DNA from: Nitrosopumilales archaeon
GTDB lineage: Archaea; Thermoproteota; Nitrososphaeria; Nitrososphaerales; Nitrososphaeraceae
DNA length: 16,324 nucleotides
Reading direction: 5' to 3'
Assembly: GCA_009665115.1 (NCBI GenBank)
Contig: WJXE01000014.1
Span: 1 to 16,324, forward strand
A program made the translations under genes and the position numbers. The notes beneath the pieces were generated by a model. The model was not told the DNA's origin. It ran no database searches and worked only from the letters and a program-made list of their open reading frames with translations. Positions 1-6,144 of the stretch are shown one piece after another; the stretch's first letter is position 1, and the number at the start of each line of letters is the position of its first letter.

Positions 1-272
1 TTCACCGTAACGGTGTCAGGAGCGTAAGCCGGGTTTCCTTGTGTAGATGCACCTACTAGAATCGTCACAGAGGCTCCCACAGGACCAGTGCTGCCAGATC
101 CGCCAGACGGGGGATTCGCTGCAGCTATATCTTGAGGAGTTAGATTTTTCCTATATAAAGAGGACATTACACCTGGAACCGGTGCAACGTCGTGAAAGAC
201 AATATAAACCACCACACCTGTAATTGCTCCTAGAATAAAAAGTGTTATCATAGCGGTTCTTCCAACCCACAT
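1..272 (-). CDS. Membrane-anchored cupredoxin-like protein (N-terminal part, cut by window edge)
   Basis: The frame is open from an ATG at 272 to the left edge, about 90 codons. The protein starts MWVGRTAMITLFILGAITGV, giving a single hydrophobic segment (about residues 5-20) that would act as an uncleaved signal anchor. A linker rich in Ser, Gly and Pro follows (about residues 50-65). The visible end reads VTILVGAS, then a stretch ending YAPDTVTVK. That pattern is the first beta strands of plastocyanin/azurin-type copper proteins, where the next segment normally carries the first copper ligand. The ligands (His, Cys, His, Met) would lie beyond the window, so copper binding cannot be confirmed. 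Such proteins are abundant in ammonia-oxidising archaea and are thought to carry electrons outside the membrane. An in-frame stop at 294-296 and the absence of another start fix the ATG. Confidence 0.72.
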   Translation of the reverse strand, partial: MWVGRTAMITLFILGAITGVVVYIVFHDVAPVPGVMSSLYRKNLTPQDIAAANPPSGGSGSTGPVGASVTILVGASTQGNPAYAPDTVTV

Positions 273-301
273 GCTCGTTATCGTGATTTTTAGCTAATAA
301 A

Positions 302-311
302 CCCATATTAA
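302..311 (-). promoter_or_regulatory. Possible TATA box for the cupredoxin-like gene
   Basis: On the minus strand this reads ATTAATATGG, centred about 34 nt before the ATG at 272. That suits a short-leader archaeal transcript. A second AT-rich stretch at 288-300 is an alternative. Confidence 0.3.
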
Positions 312-395
312 TTTCTTTTAATTGGCCTTTGCTATTCTAACCAAGCTCTAAGTTTTGAGCATAGACAGGCAGGCCAATCACACCATCATGCCACA

Positions 396-407
396 ACTTT
401 TAATTTA
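396..407 (+). promoter_or_regulatory. TATA box, probably giving a leaderless mRNA for the zinc-ribbon gene
   Basis: ACTTTTAATTTA is centred about 25 nt before the ATG at 426. Initiation would then fall at or next to the start codon, and no Shine-Dalgarno sequence precedes it. Confidence 0.45.
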
Positions 408-425
408 GATAAGTTATCTGAAAAG

Positions 426-608
426 ATGTTACATCAAATGGCCAAGTTTCAAGATCGAAAGTGCGTTGTTTGTGGGAATCACATAAGCTTTAGATACAAA
501 GCAATGCCAGAATGGAACATTGTAGGAGATCTATGTGGAGAATGTTATGAGAAAAAATTGACCGATCACTATATTGCCATTGATCGTAGAGATATTACAA
601 AGCGGTGA
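426..608 (+). CDS. Small zinc-ribbon protein, 60 aa
   Basis: This short basic protein has two CxxC knuckles, C13/C16 (CVVCGNH) and C37/C40 (CGECYEKK), about 20 residues apart. That is the usual layout of a single zinc ribbon. It has no signal peptide or membrane segment, so it is probably cytosolic. Proteins of this size and pattern are common in Nitrososphaeria, and none that I recognise has a known function; nucleic-acid or protein contact is the usual guess. An internal Met at codon 5 is an alternative start, but the TATA spacing favours the first ATG. The gene stands alone between a divergent cupredoxin-like gene and a convergent regulator. Its reality is well supported by the paired cysteines. 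Confidence 0.7.
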   Translation: MLHQMAKFQDRKCVVCGNHISFRYKAMPEWNIVGDLCGECYEKKLTDHYIAIDRRDITKR

Positions 609-794
609 ATTCTTTAGGTTCATAGAAAGTTTGTTAAATGTTCATGGACTCGGCTGAATTTCCAATATATCGCTTAATTGTTCATGCCTGGGGGCAATTA
701 TGTCTTTTGCATTTGTTTTTGCGATCTGAGATATATTTCACATATGAACACGTCTAAATCTGCTGATTATTTGACACGATCGTATCTTTTAGTG
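609..794. other. Convergent intergenic stretch, no clear gene
   Basis: The 3' ends of the zinc-ribbon gene and the winged-helix regulator meet here. A 39-codon plus-strand frame (638-757) begins MFMDSAEFPIY, but it has no promoter or ribosome-binding signal and may be chance. Confidence 0.4.
634..686. repeat. Short direct repeat (13 nt, one mismatch)
   Basis: TTAAATGTTCATG (634-646) recurs as TTAATTGTTCATG (674-686), 40 bp apart. No function is apparent, and a chance match is possible in AT-rich DNA. Confidence 0.3.
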
Positions 795-1205
795 TTACCG
801 CATAGATTTTGCAGTGAGGGATTGTTTGAGAGCTTCGTCATCTATCAGAGTGTCTATAATTTTCTTACGCTCTTTCAGAGAGCGCTCATCGTCAGATACT
901 TCCAACGAATCAATGGCTTTAAGTTTCCAAAAATTCGTATGTGCATTTTCAATTATCTTTTGAGCATCATAAATAATTTTTCCGTACGCGGTAAGAAAAT
1001 ACTTCCCGTTTCTTCTCTTAATTAGACCAGCTCTTATTAGCCGATAGGTCCTTGTATAATATTGTTTACGTGTCAATTTAGTTTTGTGTTGTAGCGAACT
1101 GCTATCGGGGCTGGTCAGTGCAATAGTCTTGAACACAAGCAGAGATTTGTCATCAGAAATTGCCTTCAGCGTCTCTGCATGTGAATCCGAAGGCACTTGT
1201 ACCAA
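795..1205 (-). CDS. Winged-helix transcriptional regulator, 136 aa
   Basis: The N-terminal half is a winged helix. Helix 1 is around residues 9-30 (HAETLKAISDDKSLLVFKTI), the recognition region is LTRKQYYTRTYRLIRAGLIK (44-63), and the wing is RRNGKYFLTAYGK (64-76). A charged C-terminal helix (105-135) probably serves dimerisation. The phrase SDDKSL.LFKTIAL is a hallmark I associate with a large lineage-specific regulator family in Nitrososphaerales; that memory is the basis for the taxonomic hint. The longest frame starts with TTG at 1205, directly after a TAA. A GTG at 1196 is better spaced from the TATA box at 1223-1233 for a leaderless mRNA and would remove only three residues. The targets cannot be told from sequence. 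The gene lies downstream of the ribosomal operon on the same strand but has its own promoter. Confidence 0.82.
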   Translation of the reverse strand: MVQVPSDSHAETLKAISDDKSLLVFKTIALTSPDSSSLQHKTKLTRKQYYTRTYRLIRAGLIKRRNGKYFLTAYGKIIYDAQKIIENAHTNFWKLKAIDSLEVSDDERSLKERKKIIDTLIDDEALKQSLTAKSMR

Positions 1206-1222
1206 TTACGGTGTATTTTGCT

Positions 1223-1233
1223 CTATATAAATT
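1223..1233 (-). promoter_or_regulatory. TATA box of the winged-helix regulator gene
   Basis: The minus strand reads AATTTATATAG, a strong archaeal TATA element, 18-28 nt before the TTG start and 27-37 nt before the alternative GTG at 1196. It implies a leaderless transcript. Confidence 0.6.
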
Positions 1234-1368
1234 ACTTGTCCTATATCTGATATCTTGCTATTTATTAGGAAATTATCGATATTGGCAACAAATCTGAAAT
1301 CGTTAAAACAATAAGGATGGAGATCTTGACGATGCCAGAGCAAGTGCCTTTTTCATACTATTCTGCGT

Positions 1369-1818
1369 CTATCTGTACGATTTCTGCTTCCTGCGTCGAG
1401 CACCTGGTCCTCCGAATTTTTTCGACTCGCTCTGTCTGGGATCGCCTGCCAGCAGATGTCTATCGTATTCAGCAATTTTTTTTCGAATTTCTTCACGTAC
1501 GCTCTTTGTCAATGGATGGTCTTTTGGGTCCCTACCCCCTTTTCCCTCGCCCGTTAGGGCTCTGGAAATTGCAACGGCAGAGGCGAACGCTTGTCCCATG
1601 AATCCTCCACCTTGGACTTTGACACTGATATCAACTTTATTTCTTAGCTCGCCTAAAAGATTGAGAGGAGTTAATACCAATTCCTTAGCAATCTGTGGTT
1701 CTATCAGTTCAGCTGGGATATTATTGATTCTCACTCTGCCATTGCCCTTTGATATTGTAGCCACAGCTCGACACGTCTTTCGTTGGCCTGGATAAAGGTC
1801 TGTTTTACTAACTACCAA
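1369..1818 (-). CDS. rps9: 30S ribosomal protein uS9
   Basis: uS9 sits in the head of the small subunit, with its C-terminal tail reaching the P-site tRNA. Family marks are clear: GQRKTCRAVATI near the N-terminus, the VQGGGFMGQA loop, the SRALTG segment, and the basic C-terminus ending RRRKQKSYR, whose final Lys/Arg contact the tRNA anticodon region. The open frame extends to a TTG at 1839 (156 aa). I prefer the TTG at 1818 (149 aa): it begins close to the family's normal N-terminus and has a GGAAGGGAG ribosome-binding sequence six bases ahead, whereas the 1839 TTG has its purine run only about two bases away. The gene is the last of the rpoD-rpl18e-rpl13-rps9 unit and overlaps the end of rpl13. 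The rpoN gene that often follows in archaea is absent here. Confidence 0.95.
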   Translation of the reverse strand: MVVSKTDLYPGQRKTCRAVATISKGNGRVRINNIPAELIEPQIAKELVLTPLNLLGELRNKVDISVKVQGGGFMGQAFASAVAISRALTGEGKGGRDPKDHPLTKSVREEIRKKIAEYDRHLLAGDPRQSESKKFGGPGARRRKQKSYR

Positions 1819-2320
1819 GCATCTCTCCCTTCCATCCAATCTCCTTCGCTACATCGCCTATTGTAATGTAGTACGATGCTGGCTTCGTAATTTTTGAGTC
1901 TTCGAAGAATTCCATTTTTGAGCCTTTAAGCTGATCGGGAATGCCGATATAAACTCTTAATCGCTTAAAGGCTTCGATACCGCTGGCCTTCCGCTTTGGC
2001 ACCATTCCCCTTACCATCTTAGTCAGTATTCTGTCTGGTCTTCGAGGATGGAATGGTCCATGTATTGGATTTGTTGCAGAATTGATTTCAAGATGTTCTT
2101 TGTAGAGTTCGATTGTCTTATATCTATGTCCTGATAGCATAGCTTTCTCTGCATTTACAATGGTGACTCTATTTCCTTGTAGAAGCAATTTAGAAACATG
2201 AGAGCACATTCTACCTGCAATACACCCAGCACCGTTAACAACTAGCGTGCGTTGTTCAGTTTTCGATGACGGGGGCTCTGATTTGTGGTAAGATTTTTTT
2301 AATCCATGTTGTTCAGCCAA
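1808..2320 (-). CDS. rpl13: 50S ribosomal protein uL13
   Basis: uL13 is a large-subunit protein. Diagnostic segments are LVVNGAGCIAGRMCSHV, VTIVNAEKAMLSGH and the PKRKASGIEAFKRLRVYIG block near the middle to C-terminus. At 170 aa it is longer than many archaeal homologues because of a roughly 25-residue polar N-terminal extension (MAEQHGLKKSYHKSEPPSS). The start is a TTG at 2320, immediately preceded in frame by TAA. No other usable start lies before the conserved LVVNGAG strand, so the extension is probably real. The first bases overlap the TGA of rpl18e by 8 nt, implying translational coupling. Confidence 0.95.
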   Translation of the reverse strand: MAEQHGLKKSYHKSEPPSSKTEQRTLVVNGAGCIAGRMCSHVSKLLLQGNRVTIVNAEKAMLSGHRYKTIELYKEHLEINSATNPIHGPFHPRRPDRILTKMVRGMVPKRKASGIEAFKRLRVYIGIPDQLKGSKMEFFEDSKITKPASYYITIGDVAKEIGWKGEMLGS

Positions 2321-2663
2321 TTATTCGCACTCCTCTGCCGTCCGGATATCTGTCTATCAATTCGTTAAGGGTTATAACTTTCCCGCCGACGTCGGTGATC
2401 TTCTTTGCAGCCATTTCTGAAATAGAAAAGGCACAAACTGTCAACTTGTGATCCATTTCTCCAGATCCTAGAACTTTGCCAGGCACAACAATGACCTCGT
2501 CATTTTTGGTGACAGATGACAATCTGGAGATATTGACCTCTCTTCTAATTGATCTAGCTTTAGAAATCTCATGTTCGAGGGACCTCCAAATCGAGGTTTT
2601 ATTCTTCTTAAAAGCTTTACGTAAAGTCCATACTATGTTACCGACTAAAGAGTTAGCTAACAT
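2313..2663 (-). CDS. rpl18e: 50S ribosomal protein eL18
   Basis: This is the archaeal/eukaryotic eL18 protein, 116 aa, usual for archaea. Recognisable parts are the TLRKAFKKNKTSIWRSL helix, the REVNISRLSSVTKNDEVIVV strand region, and the PGKVLGSGEMDHKLTVCAF core. The last of these is strongly conserved in eL18/uL15-fold proteins. The start is an ATG at 2663, about 48 nt after the rpoD stop. It is cotranscribed between rpoD and rpl13, the conserved archaeal order. Confidence 0.95.
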   Translation of the reverse strand: MLANSLVGNIVWTLRKAFKKNKTSIWRSLEHEISKARSIRREVNISRLSSVTKNDEVIVVPGKVLGSGEMDHKLTVCAFSISEMAAKKITDVGGKVITLNELIDRYPDGRGVRIIG

Positions 2664-2711
2664 TATGACTATTCCGTCGGTTATCAGGAATCCCCAAATA
2701 AATCTACCTAG

Positions 2712-3359
2712 CTACTTTGGCTCAAGAGAGCGCACGACTTGATTAAAGCTCTTTAATTTCGTGTTCAACTTTTCCAGAGCTGCACCAACTGTTTCCTCTG
2801 CTGTCAACGCTCCGTTTGTTTCAATTGTAAGTATTGACTCGCTGTCATCCTTTCCATCTTTGACAATAGCCGCTGAAGTTGGCTGCCATTTTGCATGATC
2901 CTTCCCTACCCCTAACCTTGCGTATGCTTCGAATTTGAGCTTCTGAGCTGGTGCGAGAACAACGATGGGGATATCTTTGCTAACTGGCTTCACAAGTTCA
3001 TCTTCAGATAAAAGTTCACCGGAAGTGACGATTTTCGTCTTTTCCATTGCTTCAGAGTCCAATACGAGTAACACTCTACACTTTGAACACCCTAAAGTAC
3101 TTTTGCAATCGCAATCTTGAGGCATCACGAATCGATCCAATTCTGTTCGTAAGGGGATAAGTCCTAGTCTGTGAGCCACAGCTTCATCGTGCATTACAGA
3201 TGAATTCTCGAGGATTACAACATCGTCAATGGCCAAAGTAGGAACCTCGCATATGGCCATTCTTCTAATAGCGTTTATATATTGTCTAGAAATATTGTTA
3301 AATTTAATCACAATCCTCTCATCAGTTCTCTCAAGAACTTCGGCAGAAATGGAAGTCAA
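2712..3359 (-). CDS. rpoD: DNA-directed RNA polymerase subunit Rpo3 (subunit D)
   Basis: Rpo3 is the archaeal counterpart of bacterial alpha and eukaryotic RPB3; with Rpo11 it forms the assembly platform of RNA polymerase. Matching segments are the dimerisation helix region (NNISRQYINAIRRMAICEVP, 21-40), IDDVVILENSSVMHDEAVAH and HRLGLIPLRT, then the insert domain and the C-terminal dimerisation helices (ALTAEETVGAALEKLNTKL). The insert carries four cysteines in CxCx5CxxC form (C83, C85, C91, C94). Some archaeal Rpo3 proteins bind Fe-S clusters in a larger ferredoxin-like insert. This version is short (215 aa), so a single metal site is plausible but unproven. The start is a TTG at 3359; the in-frame stop at 3363-3365 excludes anything longer. 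It heads the operon with rpl18e, rpl13 and rps9. Confidence 0.95.
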   Translation of the reverse strand: MTSISAEVLERTDERIVIKFNNISRQYINAIRRMAICEVPTLAIDDVVILENSSVMHDEAVAHRLGLIPLRTELDRFVMPQDCDCKSTLGCSKCRVLLVLDSEAMEKTKIVTSGELLSEDELVKPVSKDIPIVVLAPAQKLKFEAYARLGVGKDHAKWQPTSAAIVKDGKDDSESILTIETNGALTAEETVGAALEKLNTKLKSFNQVVRSLEPK

Positions 3360-3389
3360 TCTCTATTTCAGACTTTGATCAAGGCGTCC

Positions 3390-3399
3390 TTAAAAATCT
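3390..3399 (-). promoter_or_regulatory. Probable TATA box of the rpoD-rpl18e-rpl13-rps9 operon
   Basis: The minus strand reads AGATTTTTAA, centred about 35 nt before the rpoD start. It is the only good candidate in the first 60 bases upstream. Confidence 0.4.
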
Positions 3400-3440
3400 A
3401 CCGAAGGCAGTAAATTTTCTGAAGCCTTACTAAATGCCCA

Positions 3441-3457
3441 CGTGCCATAACGGCACA
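3441..3457. repeat. Short perfect hairpin
   Basis: GTGCC (3442-3446), loop ATAAC, GGCAC (3452-3456). A five-bp GC-rich stem that could be part of an RNA or a protein-binding site. Confidence 0.35.
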
Positions 3458-3487
3458 ACCGACCTCTATTTGTAGCCTGGACAAGCC

Positions 3488-3736
3488 TTACGCATTGGAG
3501 ATAATTCCTACACTTTTGTTAGTTAGCCTCACTCTGGAAAAGCTAACGATGAGGCTATTGTAAACTAAATGCAATGATGTGATGGTGAAATTCTCTAAAG
3601 TCACAAGTACAATTCTAGTTTGAACAATGAAAACAGCGTTAGGAGGTGTGCCGGATGCGATCTTTATTTCGAATTTCCCGGGACTGAGGACCTCCACGAG
3701 TCGCCGACCTGAAGGAAGGTTCACAGATCCAGACAC
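3488..3736 (-). CDS. Doubtful small ORF, 82 aa, unknown
   Basis: A GTG-initiated frame with a hydrophobic, beta-strand-like middle (VFIVQTRIVLVTLENFTIT) and no recognised domain. It lies upstream of rpoD on the same strand, separated by 128 bp that include the probable rpoD promoter. No TATA box or ribosome-binding site stands out. The DNA underneath also contains strong inverted repeats, so the frame may be a by-product of an RNA gene or regulatory region. I do not recognise the protein. Confidence 0.2.
   Translation of the reverse strand: MSGSVNLPSGRRLVEVLSPGKFEIKIASGTPPNAVFIVQTRIVLVTLENFTITSLHLVYNSLIVSFSRVRLTNKSVGIISNA
3522..3557. repeat. Overlapping, mutually exclusive inverted repeats
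   Basis: TAGCCTCA (3524-3531) pairs perfectly with TGAGGCTA (3550-3557). GTTAGC (3522-3527) also pairs perfectly with GCTAAC (3542-3547). Both stems use bases 3524-3527, so only one can form at a time, as in a switch-like RNA. Confidence 0.45.
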
Positions 3737-3753
3737 TGAATCACTGAGATGCA

Positions 3754-3764
3754 GATATATATTT
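3754..3764 (+). promoter_or_regulatory. TATA box of the SBDS gene
   Basis: GATATATATTT is centred about 31 nt before the SBDS ATG, implying a leader of only a few bases. Confidence 0.6.
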
Positions 3765-3789
3765 CAGGAAGAACAGTTTTACAAGGCAA

Positions 3790-4479
3790 ATGGTCGAGAA
3801 TAAAATTACTACTGTACGTTTAACGTTAGACGGGAATAAATTTGAGATTCTTGTCAAACCCGATCCTGCTCTAGAGTATAAACTTGGCAAAAGAACGGAC
3901 CTATCAGGTGTACTTATTTCTGATGAAATATATTCTGATGCCAATAAAGGTTCTAGAGCGGCGAGTGAAAAATTAGCAAAGTACTTTAAGTCAACTGATC
4001 CGATGGAGGTTGCCAGGCAAATAATCTCCAAAGGTGACCTCAGTCTCACAACAGACCAGCGTCGAAAAATGGTTGAGGAAAAGAAGAGACAAATTATTCA
4101 GTATATAAACAAAAGTTTTGTAGATCCTAAGACGCATATACCGCATCCGGTTATGAGAATCGAAAGTGCAATGAGCGAGGTGAGACTTACAGTCGACCCC
4201 TTCAAGCCGGCTGAGGACCAAGCAAAAAACGTAGTTGATGCTCTTAGAAGGATTTTGCCGCTGAAGTCAGAGAACTTATTACTGACTGTAACTATTCCCG
4301 CTCAATTCTCGGCACAATCTTATAACTTATTGAAAACTACATCTAACTTTAAGGATGAGCAGTGGCTCGCAGACGGCTCTTTACGGGTTATATTAGAAAT
4401 AAATGCCGGAATGAGGAGTTCTTTACTGGATAGGATAGGATCTGTATCAAAAGGGACAGCTCAAGTAATGGAAGAGTAA
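3790..4479 (+). CDS. Ribosome maturation protein SBDS (SDO1 family)
   Basis: The archaeal orthologue of Shwachman-Bodian-Diamond syndrome protein, 229 aa, the usual archaeal length. In eukaryotes SBDS works with a GTPase to release eIF6 from the 60S subunit; archaeal function is inferred to be late 50S maturation. The N-terminal FYSH domain (about 1-90) includes the conserved stretch KFEILVKPDPALEYKLG and ISKGDLSLTTDQRR. A three-helix middle domain has YINKSFVDPKTHIPHPVMRI, a family hallmark. The C-terminal ferredoxin-like domain follows from about residue 160. The ATG is placed by the FYSH start and TATA spacing. As in many archaea it precedes the exosome genes, though rrp4 has its own likely promoter. 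Confidence 0.95.
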   Translation: MVENKITTVRLTLDGNKFEILVKPDPALEYKLGKRTDLSGVLISDEIYSDANKGSRAASEKLAKYFKSTDPMEVARQIISKGDLSLTTDQRRKMVEEKKRQIIQYINKSFVDPKTHIPHPVMRIESAMSEVRLTVDPFKPAEDQAKNVVDALRRILPLKSENLLLTVTIPAQFSAQSYNLLKTTSNFKDEQWLADGSLRVILEINAGMRSSLLDRIGSVSKGTAQVMEE

Positions 4480-4505
4480 AGTGGGTAGGAGATGGGCTTC
4501 GACAC

Positions 4506-4516
4506 TTAAAATATAA
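4506..4516 (+). promoter_or_regulatory. Probable TATA box for the exosome operon
   Basis: TTAAAATATAA lies about 97 nt before rrp4 and about 40 nt before a 17-codon upstream ORF. Transcription would start near 4538, so this mRNA has an unusually long leader for this window. Confidence 0.45.
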
Positions 4517-4550
4517 GTCTGTCTTATTCACCCAAGGATAGAGACAAAAA

Positions 4551-4604
4551 ATGAAAATAGAGCTTTTAACTGATAGGGGCCCAATTGAAAGGGTGAATTG
4601 TTAA
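4551..4604 (+). CDS. Possible upstream leader ORF, 17 codons
   Basis: ATG at 4551 gives MKIELLTDRGPIERVNC and then TAA. It is in the same frame as rrp4 and ends three bases before the rrp4 ATG. It would be the first ORF on the mRNA if the TATA box at 4506-4516 is used. The rrp4 ribosome-binding sequence (GGGTGA, 4591-4596) lies inside its last codons, so translating it could affect rrp4 initiation. Without homologues this is a candidate only; it could also be a former N-terminal extension of Rrp4 closed off by a stop. Confidence 0.35.
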   Translation: MKIELLTDRGPIERVNC

Positions 4605-4607
4605 AGC

Positions 4608-5417
4608 ATGCAGGAAATTAGAAGGAAGTACGTCGTTCCTGGTGACCGAATCATTGAAGGGAATTTCCGGCCTTTATTTAACGTAATTAAGGCAGGCAAT
4701 TCTATCATTTCCACGAGGATCGGGATTGCGGAAGCAGGGAGAGAAGGTGTCAAAGTAATACCATTGTCTGGGGTATACATTCCTCGAGTAAATGATATTG
4801 TAATAGGCAAGATAATGCATCATTCTTCCTTGTCATGGGAAGTTGACATCAACTCATGCTTCTCTGCTCACCTGCCTGCGCAAGACGTATTTGGGAGAGA
4901 CTTTTCTCCGGCCAGGGATGATATGGGAAGAGAATTGGCTATAGGTGATTTAATTACCACGAGGATTATTGCCTTTGATAGAACGAGGGATCCTATGGTA
5001 ACGATTCAGGATAAAGATTTAGGCAAGGTTCCTAGTGGAGAGTTTATTAAAATTTCTGCTACCCGCGTTCCGAGACTTATTGGAAAACGCGGGTCTATGA
5101 TACAGACGATTGAACAGGCTACGCACACTAGGGTTTTAATTGGTCAAAATGGGATCGTAGTTGTAACTGGCAGAAATTCAGAGGGAATAAAATTGGCGGT
5201 TAGGGCAATCAGGATGGTCGAGGAAGAGGCGCACACCCCGAATCTGACACAGAGGGTGAAAACTCTGCTTAATGTATCCGATTCCGCACCGGCAGACACC
5301 TCTCAATCAGCTCCGTCACAAAATGCGCCTCAGAATGAGGATTTGCAGCCTACTATTCAGGAAGTCGAGGAAGATCTAGAAGTGGAAAAGGGCGAAAAGG
5401 TCCATGACTCAAACTAG
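4608..5417 (+). CDS. rrp4: Exosome complex RNA-binding protein Rrp4
   Basis: Rrp4 is a cap subunit of the archaeal exosome, feeding RNA into the Rrp41-Rrp42 ring for 3'-5' phosphorolysis or polyadenylation. The N-terminal domain begins RRKYVVPGDRIIEGNFRP. The S1 domain spans about 60-140 and includes VNDIVIGKIMHHSSLSWEVD. The KH domain at about 150-185 shows ATRVPRLIGKRGSMIQTI, with the GKRG loop that contacts RNA. The C-terminal 60 residues form an acidic, Gln/Pro-rich tail that is probably disordered and longer than in many homologues. The ATG at 4608 has a GGTGA sequence 12 bases ahead and matches the family N-terminus. Its 3' end overlaps rrp41 by 14 nt. Confidence 0.95.
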   Translation: MQEIRRKYVVPGDRIIEGNFRPLFNVIKAGNSIISTRIGIAEAGREGVKVIPLSGVYIPRVNDIVIGKIMHHSSLSWEVDINSCFSAHLPAQDVFGRDFSPARDDMGRELAIGDLITTRIIAFDRTRDPMVTIQDKDLGKVPSGEFIKISATRVPRLIGKRGSMIQTIEQATHTRVLIGQNGIVVVTGRNSEGIKLAVRAIRMVEEEAHTPNLTQRVKTLLNVSDSAPADTSQSAPSQNAPQNEDLQPTIQEVEEDLEVEKGEKVHDSN

Positions 5418-6144
5418 AAGTTTAATCGACGAAAACGGTAAGCGAACTGATGGTCGTACCGGAGATCAATTGAGGGAAATAAAAATCACAGTTGGGGTGA
5501 TAAAAAATGCGGACGGTTCCGCGTTCATAGAATTTGGCATGAACAAAATTGTAGTAGGTGTTTATGGTCCAAGGGAAGTACATCCAAAACATATGGCCCT
5601 ACCTGATAGATGTGTTTTAAGATGCAGATATCATATGACGCCATTTTCTACTGATACCCGCAAGAACCCTGCTCCATCTAGGAGGGAAGTTGAAATCTCA
5701 AAAGTGATGAGAGAAGCATTGGAACCTTCCTTGATGTTGGAGGATTATCCACGCGCTGCAATCGATGTCTACGTTGAGGTGTTGCAAGCAGATGGAGGGT
5801 CTAGATGTGCTGGCATTACAGCGGCATCTGTAGCCTTAGCTGATGCTGGGATTAACATGCGAGATATAGTATCGGCGTGTGCAGCGGGTAAAGTCGACGA
5901 CAGAATAGTCTTAGATATTAACGATACTGAGGATAAGGAAGGAGATGCTGATATGCCGGTGGCCTATATGTCGCACCTCGAACAAGTTACCCTCTTACAG
6001 CTTGATGGCGTTCTAAATGAAGACCAATTCGATCAATGTCTCGACGAAGCCGTAAAGGGTTGCAAGATGGTTTATGAAGTTCAAAGAAAAGCGCTGATGC
6101 AAAAGTATTTCGGCAACGAAACAGAGTTGAAAGAGGAACAATGA
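5404..6144 (+). CDS. rrp41: Exosome complex exonuclease Rrp41 (catalytic subunit)
   Basis: The RNase PH-type active subunit of the archaeal exosome ring, using phosphate to degrade RNA from the 3' end or adding tails in reverse. Conserved parts: R(T/D)GR near residue 18, GSAFIEFG (38-45), VYGPREVHPKH, and CRYHMTPFS with RKNPAPSRREVEISK. ADGGSRCAGITAASVAL (129-145) forms the phosphate-binding and helix region. The catalytic GDADMPVA motif (180-187) has the metal/acid Asp residues intact, so the enzyme should be active. It is 246 aa, normal for the family. The start overlaps rrp4 and the end overlaps rrp42 by 4 nt (ATGA), typical of coupled translation. Confidence 0.96.
   Translation: MTQTRSLIDENGKRTDGRTGDQLREIKITVGVIKNADGSAFIEFGMNKIVVGVYGPREVHPKHMALPDRCVLRCRYHMTPFSTDTRKNPAPSRREVEISKVMREALEPSLMLEDYPRAAIDVYVEVLQADGGSRCAGITAASVALADAGINMRDIVSACAAGKVDDRIVLDINDTEDKEGDADMPVAYMSHLEQVTLLQLDGVLNEDQFDQCLDEAVKGCKMVYEVQRKALMQKYFGNETELKEEQ

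Larger units (their letters stand above)
3400..3753. other. Divergent spacer between rpoD and SBDS, rich in secondary structure
   Basis: About 350 bp lie between two divergent core operons, more than two promoters need. I see a short hairpin, two mutually exclusive inverted repeats, a 9-nt direct repeat (AAGCCTTAC at 3422-3430 and 3483-3491), and a GC-rich section at 3640-3735. It may hold a structured RNA gene. I checked for tRNA T-loop signatures on both strands and found none convincing. The alternative is a small protein gene on the minus strand, listed separately. Confidence 0.4.

Noticed and set aside
1598..1795. Plus-strand open frames across the ribosomal operon and exosome cluster
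   Set aside because: They are antisense shadows of well-identified core genes and have no family resemblance of their own.
3460..3500. TAGCCTGGACAAGCC resembling a tRNA D-arm
   Set aside because: No matching T-loop or acceptor stem lies at tRNA distance on either strand.
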